A stretch of 7,609 nt of DNA from Rhizobiaceae bacterium (lineage in GTDB: Bacteria; Pseudomonadota; Alphaproteobacteria; Rhizobiales; Rhizobiaceae), in the NCBI GenBank assembly GCA_028865845.1, contig JAGWJK010000178.1:1-7609 (forward strand), in the 5' to 3' direction. The number at the start of each line of letters is the position of its first letter. Position 1 is the stretch's first letter. The notes beneath the pieces are model-generated. The model searched no databases. It had not been told where the DNA came from and worked only from the letters and a program-made list of their open reading frames with translations. Positions 1 through 6,084 of this stretch are shown here, in pieces. Made by a program: the position numbers and the translations under genes.

Positions 1-453
1 AAAGCGGATGTCGAAGAAGCCGCTTTCCGGCTTCAGAATCAACAGCACGCCGACAAAGCCGACACAGATTGCCGACCAGCGCCGCCACCCGACCTTTTCG
101 CCAAGGATCGGTACGGAAAGCAAGGCCACCATCAGCGGGCCGGACGAAAAAATCGCCTGAGAGCGCGCAAGTCCCACCAGCACAAACGAGCTGATGGCAA
201 CCACGATCTGGGTCGCGAGCAATAATCCTCGCGCGACCTGTAGCCGCGGCCGCTTCGTGCGAACCGCGACGCGCAATCCACCCGGCGAGCGTGCCGCCAT
301 CGCCACGGCGAACAGCATGAAGGCCCAATAGCGGATCATCGCCACGAAGAGCGGCGGATAGCTGCTGACCAGATGTTTGGAAATACCGTCCTGTATGGCG
401 AAAATGCTGATCGCCACCAGCGTGAAGGCATAACCGGCTGTGCTGGATTTCAT
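1..453 (-). CDS. DMT-superfamily permease, EamA domain (N-terminal half, truncated by window edge)
   Basis: An open frame of 151 codons runs from an ATG at 453 off the left edge without a stop. It encodes a very hydrophobic protein with about five likely membrane segments, first near residues 7-23 and last near 127-143. The spacing and pattern (FAIQDGISKHL early, then PPLFVAMIRYWAF, RSQAIFSSGPLMVALLSVPILGEKVGWRRW and a GFVGVLLILKP segment ending the domain) are those of the first EamA repeat of drug/metabolite transporters. Family members are about 290-300 residues with two such repeats, so the second is outside the window. It would act in the inner membrane; substrate is unknown. The start is uncertain: an in-frame ATG at 507 would add 18 mostly basic residues, but neither start has a convincing ribosome binding site, and the added stretch does not look like part of the fold. 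It lies 123 nt downstream of the reductase gene on the same strand. No functional link to cobalamin is evident. Confidence 0.85.
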   Translation of the reverse strand, partial: MKSSTAGYAFTLVAISIFAIQDGISKHLVSSYPPLFVAMIRYWAFMLFAVAMAARSPGGLRVAVRTKRPRLQVARGLLLATQIVVAISSFVLVGLARSQAIFSSGPLMVALLSVPILGEKVGWRRWSAICVGFVGVLLILKPESGFFDIRF

Positions 454-540
454 CTCGGCTCGAAGGAATTTCGTATGCGGCCCCACGCGCCGGCCGACCC
501 GACGCATGTGATGACAATAGGCTATTCGATGCTTCAATCA

Positions 541-563
541 TAGGCAGAAACGGCTATTGCCTA
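541..563 (-). other. Inverted repeat just after the FMN reductase gene; weak terminator or operator candidate
   Basis: TAGGCA at 541-546 is perfectly complementary to TGCCTA at 558-563, with an 11-nt loop. It starts 13 nt downstream of the reductase stop codon and precedes the permease gene. No U-rich tract follows on the minus strand, so it is a poor intrinsic terminator. A related element, AATAGCC, occurs twice on the minus strand (around 552-558 and 520-526), so the region could also hold a regulator site or promoter for the permease. A TATGAT hexamer on the minus strand (about 537-542) resembles a -10 element, but I see no good -35 partner. Confidence 0.2.
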
Positions 564-576
564 CGCACCGGCCAGA

Positions 577-1137
577 TCAATTCCTTTTTGCGCTTTCGAC
601 AAAGGCGATGAAGCCTTCGATGAAGACTGCAAGATTGTGCTTCACCTTGTCGTCGATGATTTGCCCTTCCCCGTCGAAAACACTGCCAGCACGCGAGACC
701 ATCAGGCGGCCGCCGAACCAGGGATTTGCACCCAGGGTGCGCAATACCGGCAGCCAGGCATTCTGGCTGAGGATGGTGCCGAAATTTCCCGGTGAAGCGC
801 CGAGGACTGCGACAGGCTTGGCTTTGAAGATGCGAGGGATATCGTCGGAAGGCCTGCTCATCCAGTCGATGGCGTTCTTGAAGACACCGGGGAGCGAATT
901 ATTGTATTCCGGCGTGAACAGGATCAGCCCGTCTGCCGCCGCCGTAAGCTCCTTGAGCTCGCTGACCTTTGCCGGAAGTCCGTTTGCCGCTTCAACGTCG
1001 GCATCGTAGAGCGGCACACCGTGAATAGTCTCAGCGCTGAATTCCACACTTGGCGGCATCAGATCCACCGCAGCCCTCAGCAACGCAGTATTGAACGACG
1101 CCTTGCGAAGACTGCCCGATATGCCGACGAGTTTCAT
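577..1137 (-). CDS. NADPH-dependent FMN reductase, flavodoxin fold (ChrR/azoreductase-like)
   Basis: The 186-residue protein matches the NADPH-dependent FMN reductase family (PF03358), which includes E. coli ChrR/YieF of nearly the same length. Visible signatures are the N-terminal phosphate-binding loop GSLRKASFN (residues 8-16), the TPEYNNSLPGVFKNAIDW motif (75-92) that contacts the flavin and shapes the dimer interface, and GASPGNFGT (113-121), which continues the flavin site. It is a soluble cytoplasmic enzyme without a signal peptide. Such enzymes use FMN and NAD(P)H to reduce quinones, chromate, azo compounds or free flavin; the physiological substrate cannot be told from sequence. The ATG at 1137 is preceded by TAGGAG with 6 nt spacing, a strong ribosome binding site that decides the start. 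The gene lies 206 nt downstream of nikR, probably far enough for its own promoter, though none is clear. It is not of the CobR flavin-reductase family used for cobalt reduction in aerobic B12 synthesis. Confidence 0.93.
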   Translation of the reverse strand: MKLVGISGSLRKASFNTALLRAAVDLMPPSVEFSAETIHGVPLYDADVEAANGLPAKVSELKELTAAADGLILFTPEYNNSLPGVFKNAIDWMSRPSDDIPRIFKAKPVAVLGASPGNFGTILSQNAWLPVLRTLGANPWFGGRLMVSRAGSVFDGEGQIIDDKVKHNLAVFIEGFIAFVESAKRN

Positions 1138-1343
1138 CTTTTACTCCTATGATGATTGTTCGAGAAATCTGTCGCGTCTGGTCCCACCATATGTTGAGGG
1201 AGGTCGTAAGACATGTCGAATTAGTGGCCGGAAGCGTCTGTTCGAGGAACGTGACCTCATGCGGTTTCCACGCTTCTGCGTGACGAAAAGATTCAGTATC
1301 GATAGCGTGAAAATTCGCGATTACGGCGCTCCAATTCGCAATC

Positions 1344-1766
1344 TCAGCCATGATCGTCCGGTGCGTGTTCCGACGGGATGATGTGTAGATTTCCGAAACG
1401 GACGCCGCGTTGCGTGATTACGCTGTCGGCAAAGGATTTGACCTCCTCCACCGCGCCCTTCAAGACGGAAACCTCAAGACAATCATGGCCGTCGATATGA
1501 ACATGCAGCGTCGACACCGACAGATCGTGATGGTGATGTTGGGTCGTCGTCAGGCGGCGCGAAAGATCGCGGGTCTCGTGTTCATAGACATAGGTAAGCG
1601 TTGCATAACATTCCGTCGCATCGTTGACGGCAGTCTGTTCGCGCGTAACGGCATCGCGCACGAGGTCACGCAACGTTTCGGAACGGCTGGCATAACCGCG
1701 CTGATCGCTGATCTTGTCGATCAGCTCCAGAAGGTCGTCATCGATCGTGATGGTGATACGCTGCAT
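1344..1766 (-). CDS. nikR: NikR, nickel-responsive ribbon-helix-helix transcriptional regulator
   Basis: The 140-residue product aligns end to end with E. coli NikR (133 residues). The N-terminal ribbon-helix-helix DNA-binding domain (about 1-45) starts MQRITITIDDDLLELID and contains the RGYASRSETLRDLVR helix pair. The C-terminal ACT-like metal-binding and tetramerisation domain (about 55-133) holds YVYEHETRDL, the QHHHHDLS run (76-83) and LHVH (87-90). All four high-affinity nickel ligands of E. coli NikR (H76, H87, H89, C95) have counterparts here: H77, H88, H90 and C96. The family represses nickel uptake genes when nickel binds; NikR can also bind other divalent metals, including cobalt. 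The start has GGAAGGA upstream. The gene follows cobM after 71 nt on the same strand. No nikABCDE or other nickel permease gene is in the window, and I found no GTATGA-N16-TCATAC operator. A short C-terminal tail (PSEHAPDDHG) with two extra histidines exceeds the E. coli protein. Confidence 0.96.
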   Translation of the reverse strand: MQRITITIDDDLLELIDKISDQRGYASRSETLRDLVRDAVTREQTAVNDATECYATLTYVYEHETRDLSRRLTTTQHHHHDLSVSTLHVHIDGHDCLEVSVLKGAVEEVKSFADSVITQRGVRFGNLHIIPSEHAPDDHG

Positions 1767-1792
1767 TTCCTGTTCCTTCCACGCACGGGTCG

Positions 1793-1821
1793 ACTAGAGG
1801 AAATTTCTGCTGGAAATGCAA
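1793..1821 (-). promoter_or_regulatory. Possible sigma-70-type promoter for nikR
   Basis: In the 71-nt gap between cobM and nikR, the minus strand reads TTGCAT (plus positions 1816-1821), a 17-nt spacer, then TCTAGT (1793-1798). Spacing is ideal and each hexamer matches four of six consensus positions. Transcription would start roughly 20 nt before the nikR ATG. The spacer contains ATTTCC twice, 13 nt apart, which could be a regulator half-site pair or chance. If real, nikR can be expressed apart from the cob genes. Visual match only. Confidence 0.3.
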
Positions 1822-1837
1822 CGGTAGCCGACGCCGA

Positions 1838-2596
1838 TTATTCCCGACCACGGAACCGGCGCTGATAAGCGGGGTCGTAGAGGGAACTTTCGCGGAATTC
1901 GCTCGCGGCGAGCGAGGCGCCGACAAAAATCAGGGCGGTGCGCTCGATAGGCTCAGCGGCCACCTTGGCCTCTATCGTCGCAAGCGTGCCGCGGATAATC
2001 CGCTCGTCAGGCCAGGACGCCTTGACGACGATAGCAACCGGGCAATCCGCCCCGTAAAGCGGTGTCAGCTCTTCCACCACCTGCGAAAGCGCATGAATGG
2101 CCAGATGGATGGCAAGCGTCGCTCCGGTGGCGCCAAATTTCGCCAGTGTCTCGTTGTTCGGCATCGGCGACGCGCGGCCGGAAACGCGGGTGAGGACAAG
2201 GCTCTGGGCGACGGTCGGAATAGTAAGTTCGCGCCCGAGCGCCGAGGCAGCGGCGGCGAATGCGGGCACGCCGGGTGTCAGCGCGTAGGGAATTCCGTGT
2301 TTTTCCAGCCGGCGGATCTGTTCGGCCACGGCGCTCCAAACGGAGAGATCGCCGGAATGCAAGCGCGCGACATCATTACCGTCGGCCGCAGCCTTCAGAT
2401 ATTCCGCTTCGATCTCATCGAGCGACATCGGCGCGGTGTCGACGATGCGCGCGCCGGCCGGGCAATATTGCAGAAGTTCGGGGGAAACGATCGAGCCGGC
2501 ATAAAGGCAGACCGGACATTTGCCAATCAGGTCCCTGCCCCGCACGGTGATCAGATCCGCCGCTCCTGGTCCCGCTCCGATGAAATGCACCGTCAT
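1838..2596 (-). CDS. cobM: Precorrin-4 C11-methyltransferase
   Basis: This 252-residue enzyme transfers a methyl group from S-adenosylmethionine to C11 of precorrin-4, giving precorrin-5, in the cytoplasmic oxygen-dependent B12 pathway. It belongs to the tetrapyrrole (corrin/porphyrin) methylase family: the N-terminal glycine loop GAGPGAAD lies at residues 7-14, HSGDLSVW at 80-87 and TPGVPAF at 107-113, the last two forming the SAM pocket between the two domains. The CobM/CbiF subgroup is marked by [11 protein letters not shown] (27-37) followed by the [10 protein letters not shown] segment. Length is normal for the subgroup. The ATG at 2596 is preceded by GAGG about 7 nt away. It sits 24 nt downstream of cobL and is very probably cotranscribed with it. 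The anaerobic homologue CbiF acts on the cobalt-containing intermediate; the other genes here (cobG, cobI, cobK) favour the aerobic reading. Confidence 0.96.
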   Translation of the reverse strand: MTVHFIGAGPGAADLITVRGRDLIGKCPVCLYAGSIVSPELLQYCPAGARIVDTAPMSLDEIEAEYLKAAADGNDVARLHSGDLSVWSAVAEQIRRLEKHGIPYALTPGVPAFAAAASALGRELTIPTVAQSLVLTRVSGRASPMPNNETLAKFGATGATLAIHLAIHALSQVVEELTPLYGADCPVAIVVKASWPDERIIRGTLATIEAKVAAEPIERTALIFVGASLAASEFRESSLYDPAYQRRFRGRE

Positions 2597-2620
2597 TCCG
2601 CTACCTCGTTTCTTCTGTTC

Positions 2621-3853
2621 TTATGGTTTCAGCCAGGACCATTGCGTGACCGGCATCGCCGGACGCCAGCCGGTCATCTTGCCGACAGGCGCGGTTCGAG
2701 CAATATCGATGCGGATCAACGAACCACCGCGACGGGCATGCTCAGCCAGCAACAGCACTTCCATCTCGGTGGTCACCGCATTGGCGACGAGCCGCCCTCC
2801 CCTCTTCAATCGCTCGATCGCCACCTCCAGAACACCGGCATCGCTGCCACCGCCGCCAATGAAGATGGCGTCTGGGACAGGCAGGTCCGTAAGTGCCCCC
2901 GGCGCATGGCCCTCGACGACGACCAATTCCGGAACACCGAAATTCACCGCATTGCGTCTGATCCGGGCAGCGCGCTCGGCGGAAGCCTCAATGGCAATCG
3001 CGCGCATCGAGCTATCCGCAAGCATCCATTCGATGCCGATCGAGCCGGAGCCCGCGCCGATATCCCACAGCAGCTCAGCATAGCGCGGAGCCAGCGTAGA
3101 CAGCGTGATCGCCCGGATTTCCCGCTTGGTGATCTGGCCGTCATGCTCGAACAGCTCATCGCTGAGGCCGGCGCTTCGCGGCAGGATGCGTGCATCCGTG
3201 TTGGCAATCACCTCGATGCCGCAGACATTCAGGTCATTGATGCCGGATAGGGCGAATTCCTCCGCACGTTGCGTGGAAACCCGCTCGTTAGCGCCGCCGA
3301 GCGCCTCGAGAACTGTAAGCTTCGACTGACCAAACCCGTTGTCCAGCAACAACCGCGCCAACTCCGCCGGCCCTCTGCCATCCGATGTCAGCGCGATAAT
3401 CCTGCGGCCCGGATGGAGATGCGGGCGGATGAGATCGAGCGGGCGTCCATGCAGGGAAAGGTTTACAGCCCCCTGCAATGGCCAGCCCAGTCGGGAGGCC
3501 GCGAGGCTGAAGGAGGAAGGTGCGGGAATAACCAGCATCTGTGCGACGGGAACATACCGCGACAATGTCGCACCGACCCCGAAGAGGAAAGGATCGCCGG
3601 ATGCAAGAACCACCGTCGGCATTCCCCGGCGAGCGAGTACCTGCTCAACCGAGCGTTCGAAAGGGCTGAGCCAAGTCCTGGTCTCGCCGGTGATCAGCGG
3701 CGCCATCAACTCGATATGCCTGGCGCCGCCGAAAACGATGGGCGCTGCAGCGATAAGCCGTTTGGCTTCGTCGCCGAGGCCGGCTGGACCGTCTTCGCCG
3801 ATGCCGATAAGAGTGAGCCAAGGATGGGCAGGAGCGGAAGGTATCTCAGACAT
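2621..3853 (-). CDS. cobL: Precorrin-6B C5,15-methyltransferase (decarboxylating)
   Basis: CobL methylates precorrin-6B at C5 and C15 and decarboxylates the acetate at C12, giving precorrin-8. The 410-residue protein is a fusion of two methyltransferases that are separate as CbiE and CbiT in anaerobic organisms. The CbiE-like part (about 10-210) shows LIGIGEDG (15-22), ASGDPFLFG (84-92) and PAPSSFSLAASRLGWPLQ (110-127). The CbiT-like part (about 230-410) begins at FEHDGQITKREIRA (235-248) and has the class I SAM motif DIGAGSGSIGIEW (264-276), FIGGGG (331-336) and the end motif AMPVTQWSW (399-407). In known work the C-terminal part does C15 methylation and decarboxylation, the N-terminal part C5 methylation. 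I chose the ATG at 3853 because the homologous region begins about ten residues later, as in rhizobial CobL. In-frame starts at 3868 (ATG) and 3886 (GTG) also exist, and none has a good Shine-Dalgarno. The chosen start codon interlocks with that of cobK in one CATG. Confidence 0.95.
   Translation of the reverse strand: MSEIPSAPAHPWLTLIGIGEDGPAGLGDEAKRLIAAAPIVFGGARHIELMAPLITGETRTWLSPFERSVEQVLARRGMPTVVLASGDPFLFGVGATLSRYVPVAQMLVIPAPSSFSLAASRLGWPLQGAVNLSLHGRPLDLIRPHLHPGRRIIALTSDGRGPAELARLLLDNGFGQSKLTVLEALGGANERVSTQRAEEFALSGINDLNVCGIEVIANTDARILPRSAGLSDELFEHDGQITKREIRAITLSTLAPRYAELLWDIGAGSGSIGIEWMLADSSMRAIAIEASAERAARIRRNAVNFGVPELVVVEGHAPGALTDLPVPDAIFIGGGGSDAGVLEVAIERLKRGGRLVANAVTTEMEVLLLAEHARRGGSLIRIDIARTAPVGKMTGWRPAMPVTQWSWLKP
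3836..3841 (+). promoter_or_regulatory. Probable cobK ribosome binding site, inside the cobL coding sequence
   Basis: GGAAGG lies 10 nt before the cobK ATG, and AGGAG slightly further upstream at about 3830-3834. Because the cobK and cobL start codons overlap, this signal and any cobK promoter must lie within the 5' end of cobL on the opposite strand. It supports the ATG at 3852 over upstream in-frame codons in a frame that stays open back into cobL. Confidence 0.45.
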
Positions 3854-4622
3854 GGGTAAGACCCGCATTCTGATTTTGGGTGGCACGACCGAGGCGCGAA
3901 GTCTCGCCGGAGCTCTGGCCTCGCGGCCCGAGCTGGATGTTCTGCTGTCGCTTGCCGGCAGAACGGCCGATCCGGCTGAGCAGCCGGTTCCCGGTCGCGT
4001 CGGTGGCTTCGGCGGTGCAGAGGGACTTTCCCGCTACCTGCGGGATGAAGCTTTTGATCTTCTCGTCGATGCCACGCATCCCTTTGCCGCCCGCATTTCG
4101 GCCAATGCTGCCGAGGCCATCAAGGCGGCGGGCATCCCAGCGCTTGCGCTGCGCAGGCCGGCGTGGATTGCTGTTGAAGGCGATCGATGGATCAGCGTCC
4201 GATCCATCGCGGAGGCCATAAAGGAGCTCGGCTCCTCCCCTCTCCGCGTTTTTCTGGCGATCGGCCGGCAGGAGGCGCATCACGCTGATGCCGCGCCAAT
4301 TCACCATTATCTCGTTCGCAGCGTCGATCCGGTCGACCCACCGCTTGATGCTGCCGGCGTGACTTACCTTCATACCAGAGGCCCGTTTCGGCTCGAGGAT
4401 GAAATGGCGTTGCTGCGCCAGCATCGCATCGATGTCATCGTCACCAAGAATAGCGGCGGTAGCGCCACCCATGCAAAGATCGAGGCCGCGCGCGCACTTG
4501 ATATCCGCGTGATCATGGTCGAACGCGCAACCGTCGCCGACATGCCGGCGGTCGAGACTGTCGAAGCTGCGCTCGCCGAAATCGATCACCTCGTCTCGTC
4601 CTTGATGAAGCGAGGCGTATAA
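3852..4622 (+). CDS. cobK: Precorrin-6A reductase
   Basis: CobK uses NADPH to reduce the macrocycle of precorrin-6A to precorrin-6B, the only reductive step among the ring-modifying reactions here. The 256-residue protein shows the family's N-terminal nucleotide-binding strand and loop ILILGGTTEAR (6-16), the DATHPFAARIS motif (73-83), RGPF (176-179) and VTKNSGG (197-203) followed by the SATHAKIEAA helix; length is typical for CobK/CbiJ. It is the only cob gene here on the plus strand. Its ATG (3852-3854) shares two bases with the cobL ATG on the other strand. Its last 37 nt (4586-4622) are also the 3' end of cobJ, read in opposite sense. The frame remains open upstream to about 3339, antisense to cobL, but that extension lacks any family similarity and the reductase fold starts right at MGKTRILILGG. 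Its transcription must be separate from the minus-strand cob genes. Confidence 0.96.
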   Translation: MGKTRILILGGTTEARSLAGALASRPELDVLLSLAGRTADPAEQPVPGRVGGFGGAEGLSRYLRDEAFDLLVDATHPFAARISANAAEAIKAAGIPALALRRPAWIAVEGDRWISVRSIAEAIKELGSSPLRVFLAIGRQEAHHADAAPIHHYLVRSVDPVDPPLDAAGVTYLHTRGPFRLEDEMALLRQHRIDVIVTKNSGGSATHAKIEAARALDIRVIMVERATVADMPAVETVEAALAEIDHLVSSLMKRGV

Positions 4623-5350
4623 ACCAGAGCCGGCTTTTCGCCGCGATCGATGACACGGGTTTCGGCGGATCCGATGATGACGCAAGTTGCCATGTCAGCG
4701 CGCGATGCGTCTGCCTCCGCCAGTCGTGCAATCGCCATCACCTCATCCGGCCGTCCGGCCGCGCGCCCGAAAATGACCGGAGTTTTGCCCGGCAGCGCTT
4801 CGCGCAGGATGCCGAAAGCTTTGCCAAGCTGCCATGGGCGCGCCTTGCTAATCGGATTATAGAGCGCGATGACCAGCCCTGCTTCCGCCACCATCCTGAG
4901 GCGTTTTTCTATTATATTCCAGGGCTTTAGATTGTCCGACAACGAGATTGCGCAGAAGTCGTGTCCAAGCGGAGCGCCGATGCGCGCGGCGACCGCAAGC
5001 ATGGCGGTGATACCTGGCAGAATGATGAGATCGACTTCGCGCCATTCGCTAGGCCCCTGATCGATCGCTTCGCAAACGGCAGCCGCCATCGCGAATATGC
5101 CGGGGTCTCCACCGGAAACCACGCAGACCTTTGCGCCGGCGACGGCCCGCTCCAGTGCCGCCCTGGCGCGATCCAGTTCCTCGCGATTGTCGGAGGCGTG
5201 ACGCAACTGATCCGGATGCAGTGACAAGCGATCAAGATAGGGAGCATATCCGAAGAATTCGCCAGAGTCCGCGACGGCGGCCAGGGCCTCGGGCGTCATC
5301 TGTGCGGGATTGCCGGGACCGGTACCGATGACATAGAGGCGGCCGCTCAT
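4586..5350 (-). CDS. cobJ: Precorrin-3B C17-methyltransferase (ring contraction)
   Basis: CobJ methylates C17 of precorrin-3B and drives the ring contraction that makes precorrin-4, extruding C20, which is later lost as acetic acid. The 254-residue protein is a tetrapyrrole methylase: GTGPGN (9-14), VSGGDPGIFA (78-87) and LPGITAM (111-117) build the SAM site. The CobJ/CbiH subgroup is marked by FFGYAPYLDR (32-41), the GHDFCAISLSDNLKPW stretch (129-144) and ALYNPISKARPWQ around 164-176. It stands alone, without the fused domains seen in some organisms. Its ATG overlaps the cobI stop as ATGA, so translation is probably coupled; GGGAAAG stands upstream inside cobI. Its 3' end overlaps the convergent cobK by 37 nt, leaving no room for an intrinsic terminator between them. 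Product assignment is secure at family level. Confidence 0.96.
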   Translation of the reverse strand: MSGRLYVIGTGPGNPAQMTPEALAAVADSGEFFGYAPYLDRLSLHPDQLRHASDNREELDRARAALERAVAGAKVCVVSGGDPGIFAMAAAVCEAIDQGPSEWREVDLIILPGITAMLAVAARIGAPLGHDFCAISLSDNLKPWNIIEKRLRMVAEAGLVIALYNPISKARPWQLGKAFGILREALPGKTPVIFGRAAGRPDEVMAIARLAEADASRADMATCVIIGSAETRVIDRGEKPALVYTPRFIKDETR

Positions 5351-6084
5351 GGCTTGCTTTCCCAGCCGGGAACGAGGATCAGCGAGAAATAAGGAGCTTC
5401 GGCGTCCCCCCTCCCCGCGAGCGGCGTCATTGCACTGTTGGTCATGGTGCCGCGCTCGACATAAATAGCCTCGCGAAGTCGTCCGGCCGCGTCGAGCGCG
5501 CGTCGGATTTTGGGTAGGTTGCGGCCGACCTTCATGATGACGGCTGCCTGGGTGTCGCCGAGACGGCGAACGAGCTCTCCCTCTGCCATGGTCCCCGGCA
5601 GTACCGAAAGAACATCATCGCCTTGCACCATCGGAGTGCCGGCCAGAGACCAGCAGCCTGACATGGCGGTAATGCCGGGAATGACTTCCACCGGAAAACG
5701 ATCCGCAAGCCGCACGTGTAGATGCATGTAGGATCCGTAAAACAGCGGATCGCCTTCGCTAAGGACGGCGACCGTCTTACCTTCTCTGAGATAGGCCGCA
5801 ACCATCTCGGCCGACGCGGTATAGAAGTCCGTGATCTGGCTTTTGTATTCCGCGTGATCTTTGTCGATCTCGGTGGTGACGGGATAGTAGAGCGGCAACA
5901 GCGTTACATCAGTCCGAAGCAGATGCTCGACGACGGCGCGTCCGTTGCCGTTTCTCCCCTGTTTGGCGAAATAGGCGACGACGTCGGCTGTCTCAAGCGC
6001 CCGAACCGCCTTGATCGTCAGCAGCTCGGGATCGCCGGGCCCCGTGCCGACGCCGATCAGACGGCCGATGGGTTGCGTGTTCAT
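5347..6084 (-). CDS. cobI: Precorrin-2 C20-methyltransferase
   Basis: CobI adds a SAM-derived methyl group to C20 of precorrin-2, giving precorrin-3A, the first committed reaction of the corrin branch after the siroheme branch point. The 245-residue protein has the tetrapyrrole methylase signatures GVGTGPGDPELLT (11-23), LSEGDPLFYGSY (108-119) and PVEVIPGITAMSGCW (131-145). The GDPELLTIKAVRAL context and the FYGSYMHLHVRL run after the GDP motif are typical of CobI/CbiL. Length is normal. ATG and the preceding cobH stop overlap as ATGA, with GAGG about 10 nt before the start inside cobH, which suggests translational coupling. CbiL, the anaerobic homologue, uses the cobalt-loaded substrate; the presence of cobG argues that the metal-free substrate is used here. 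Confidence 0.96.
   Translation of the reverse strand: MNTQPIGRLIGVGTGPGDPELLTIKAVRALETADVVAYFAKQGRNGNGRAVVEHLLRTDVTLLPLYYPVTTEIDKDHAEYKSQITDFYTASAEMVAAYLREGKTVAVLSEGDPLFYGSYMHLHVRLADRFPVEVIPGITAMSGCWSLAGTPMVQGDDVLSVLPGTMAEGELVRRLGDTQAAVIMKVGRNLPKIRRALDAAGRLREAIYVERGTMTNSAMTPLAGRGDAEAPYFSLILVPGWESKP

Noticed and set aside
1269..1282. Small hairpin CACGC-TTCT-GCGTG downstream of nikR as a terminator
   Set aside because: Only a 5-bp stem and no U-rich tract on either strand; expected by chance in a sequence of this length.
1410..1865. Plus-strand frame antisense to nikR
   Set aside because: NikR on the minus strand is secure from end to end; the antisense product has no family features.
2093..3250. 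Long plus-strand frame (385 codons) antisense to cobM and cobL
   Set aside because: It crosses two well-supported genes on the other strand, has no recognisable domain, is rich in Arg/Ala/Gly as expected for an antisense shadow in GC-rich DNA, and lacks a start signal.
3339..3851. In-frame upstream extension of cobK by about 170 codons
   Set aside because: The stretch is antisense to cobL, shows no similarity to CobK, and the reductase fold with GGTTEAR begins right after the ATG at 3852, which has its own ribosome binding site.
4372..4377. TCATAC half-site resembling a NikR operator
   Set aside because: It lies inside cobK and there is no GTATGA partner 16 nt away.
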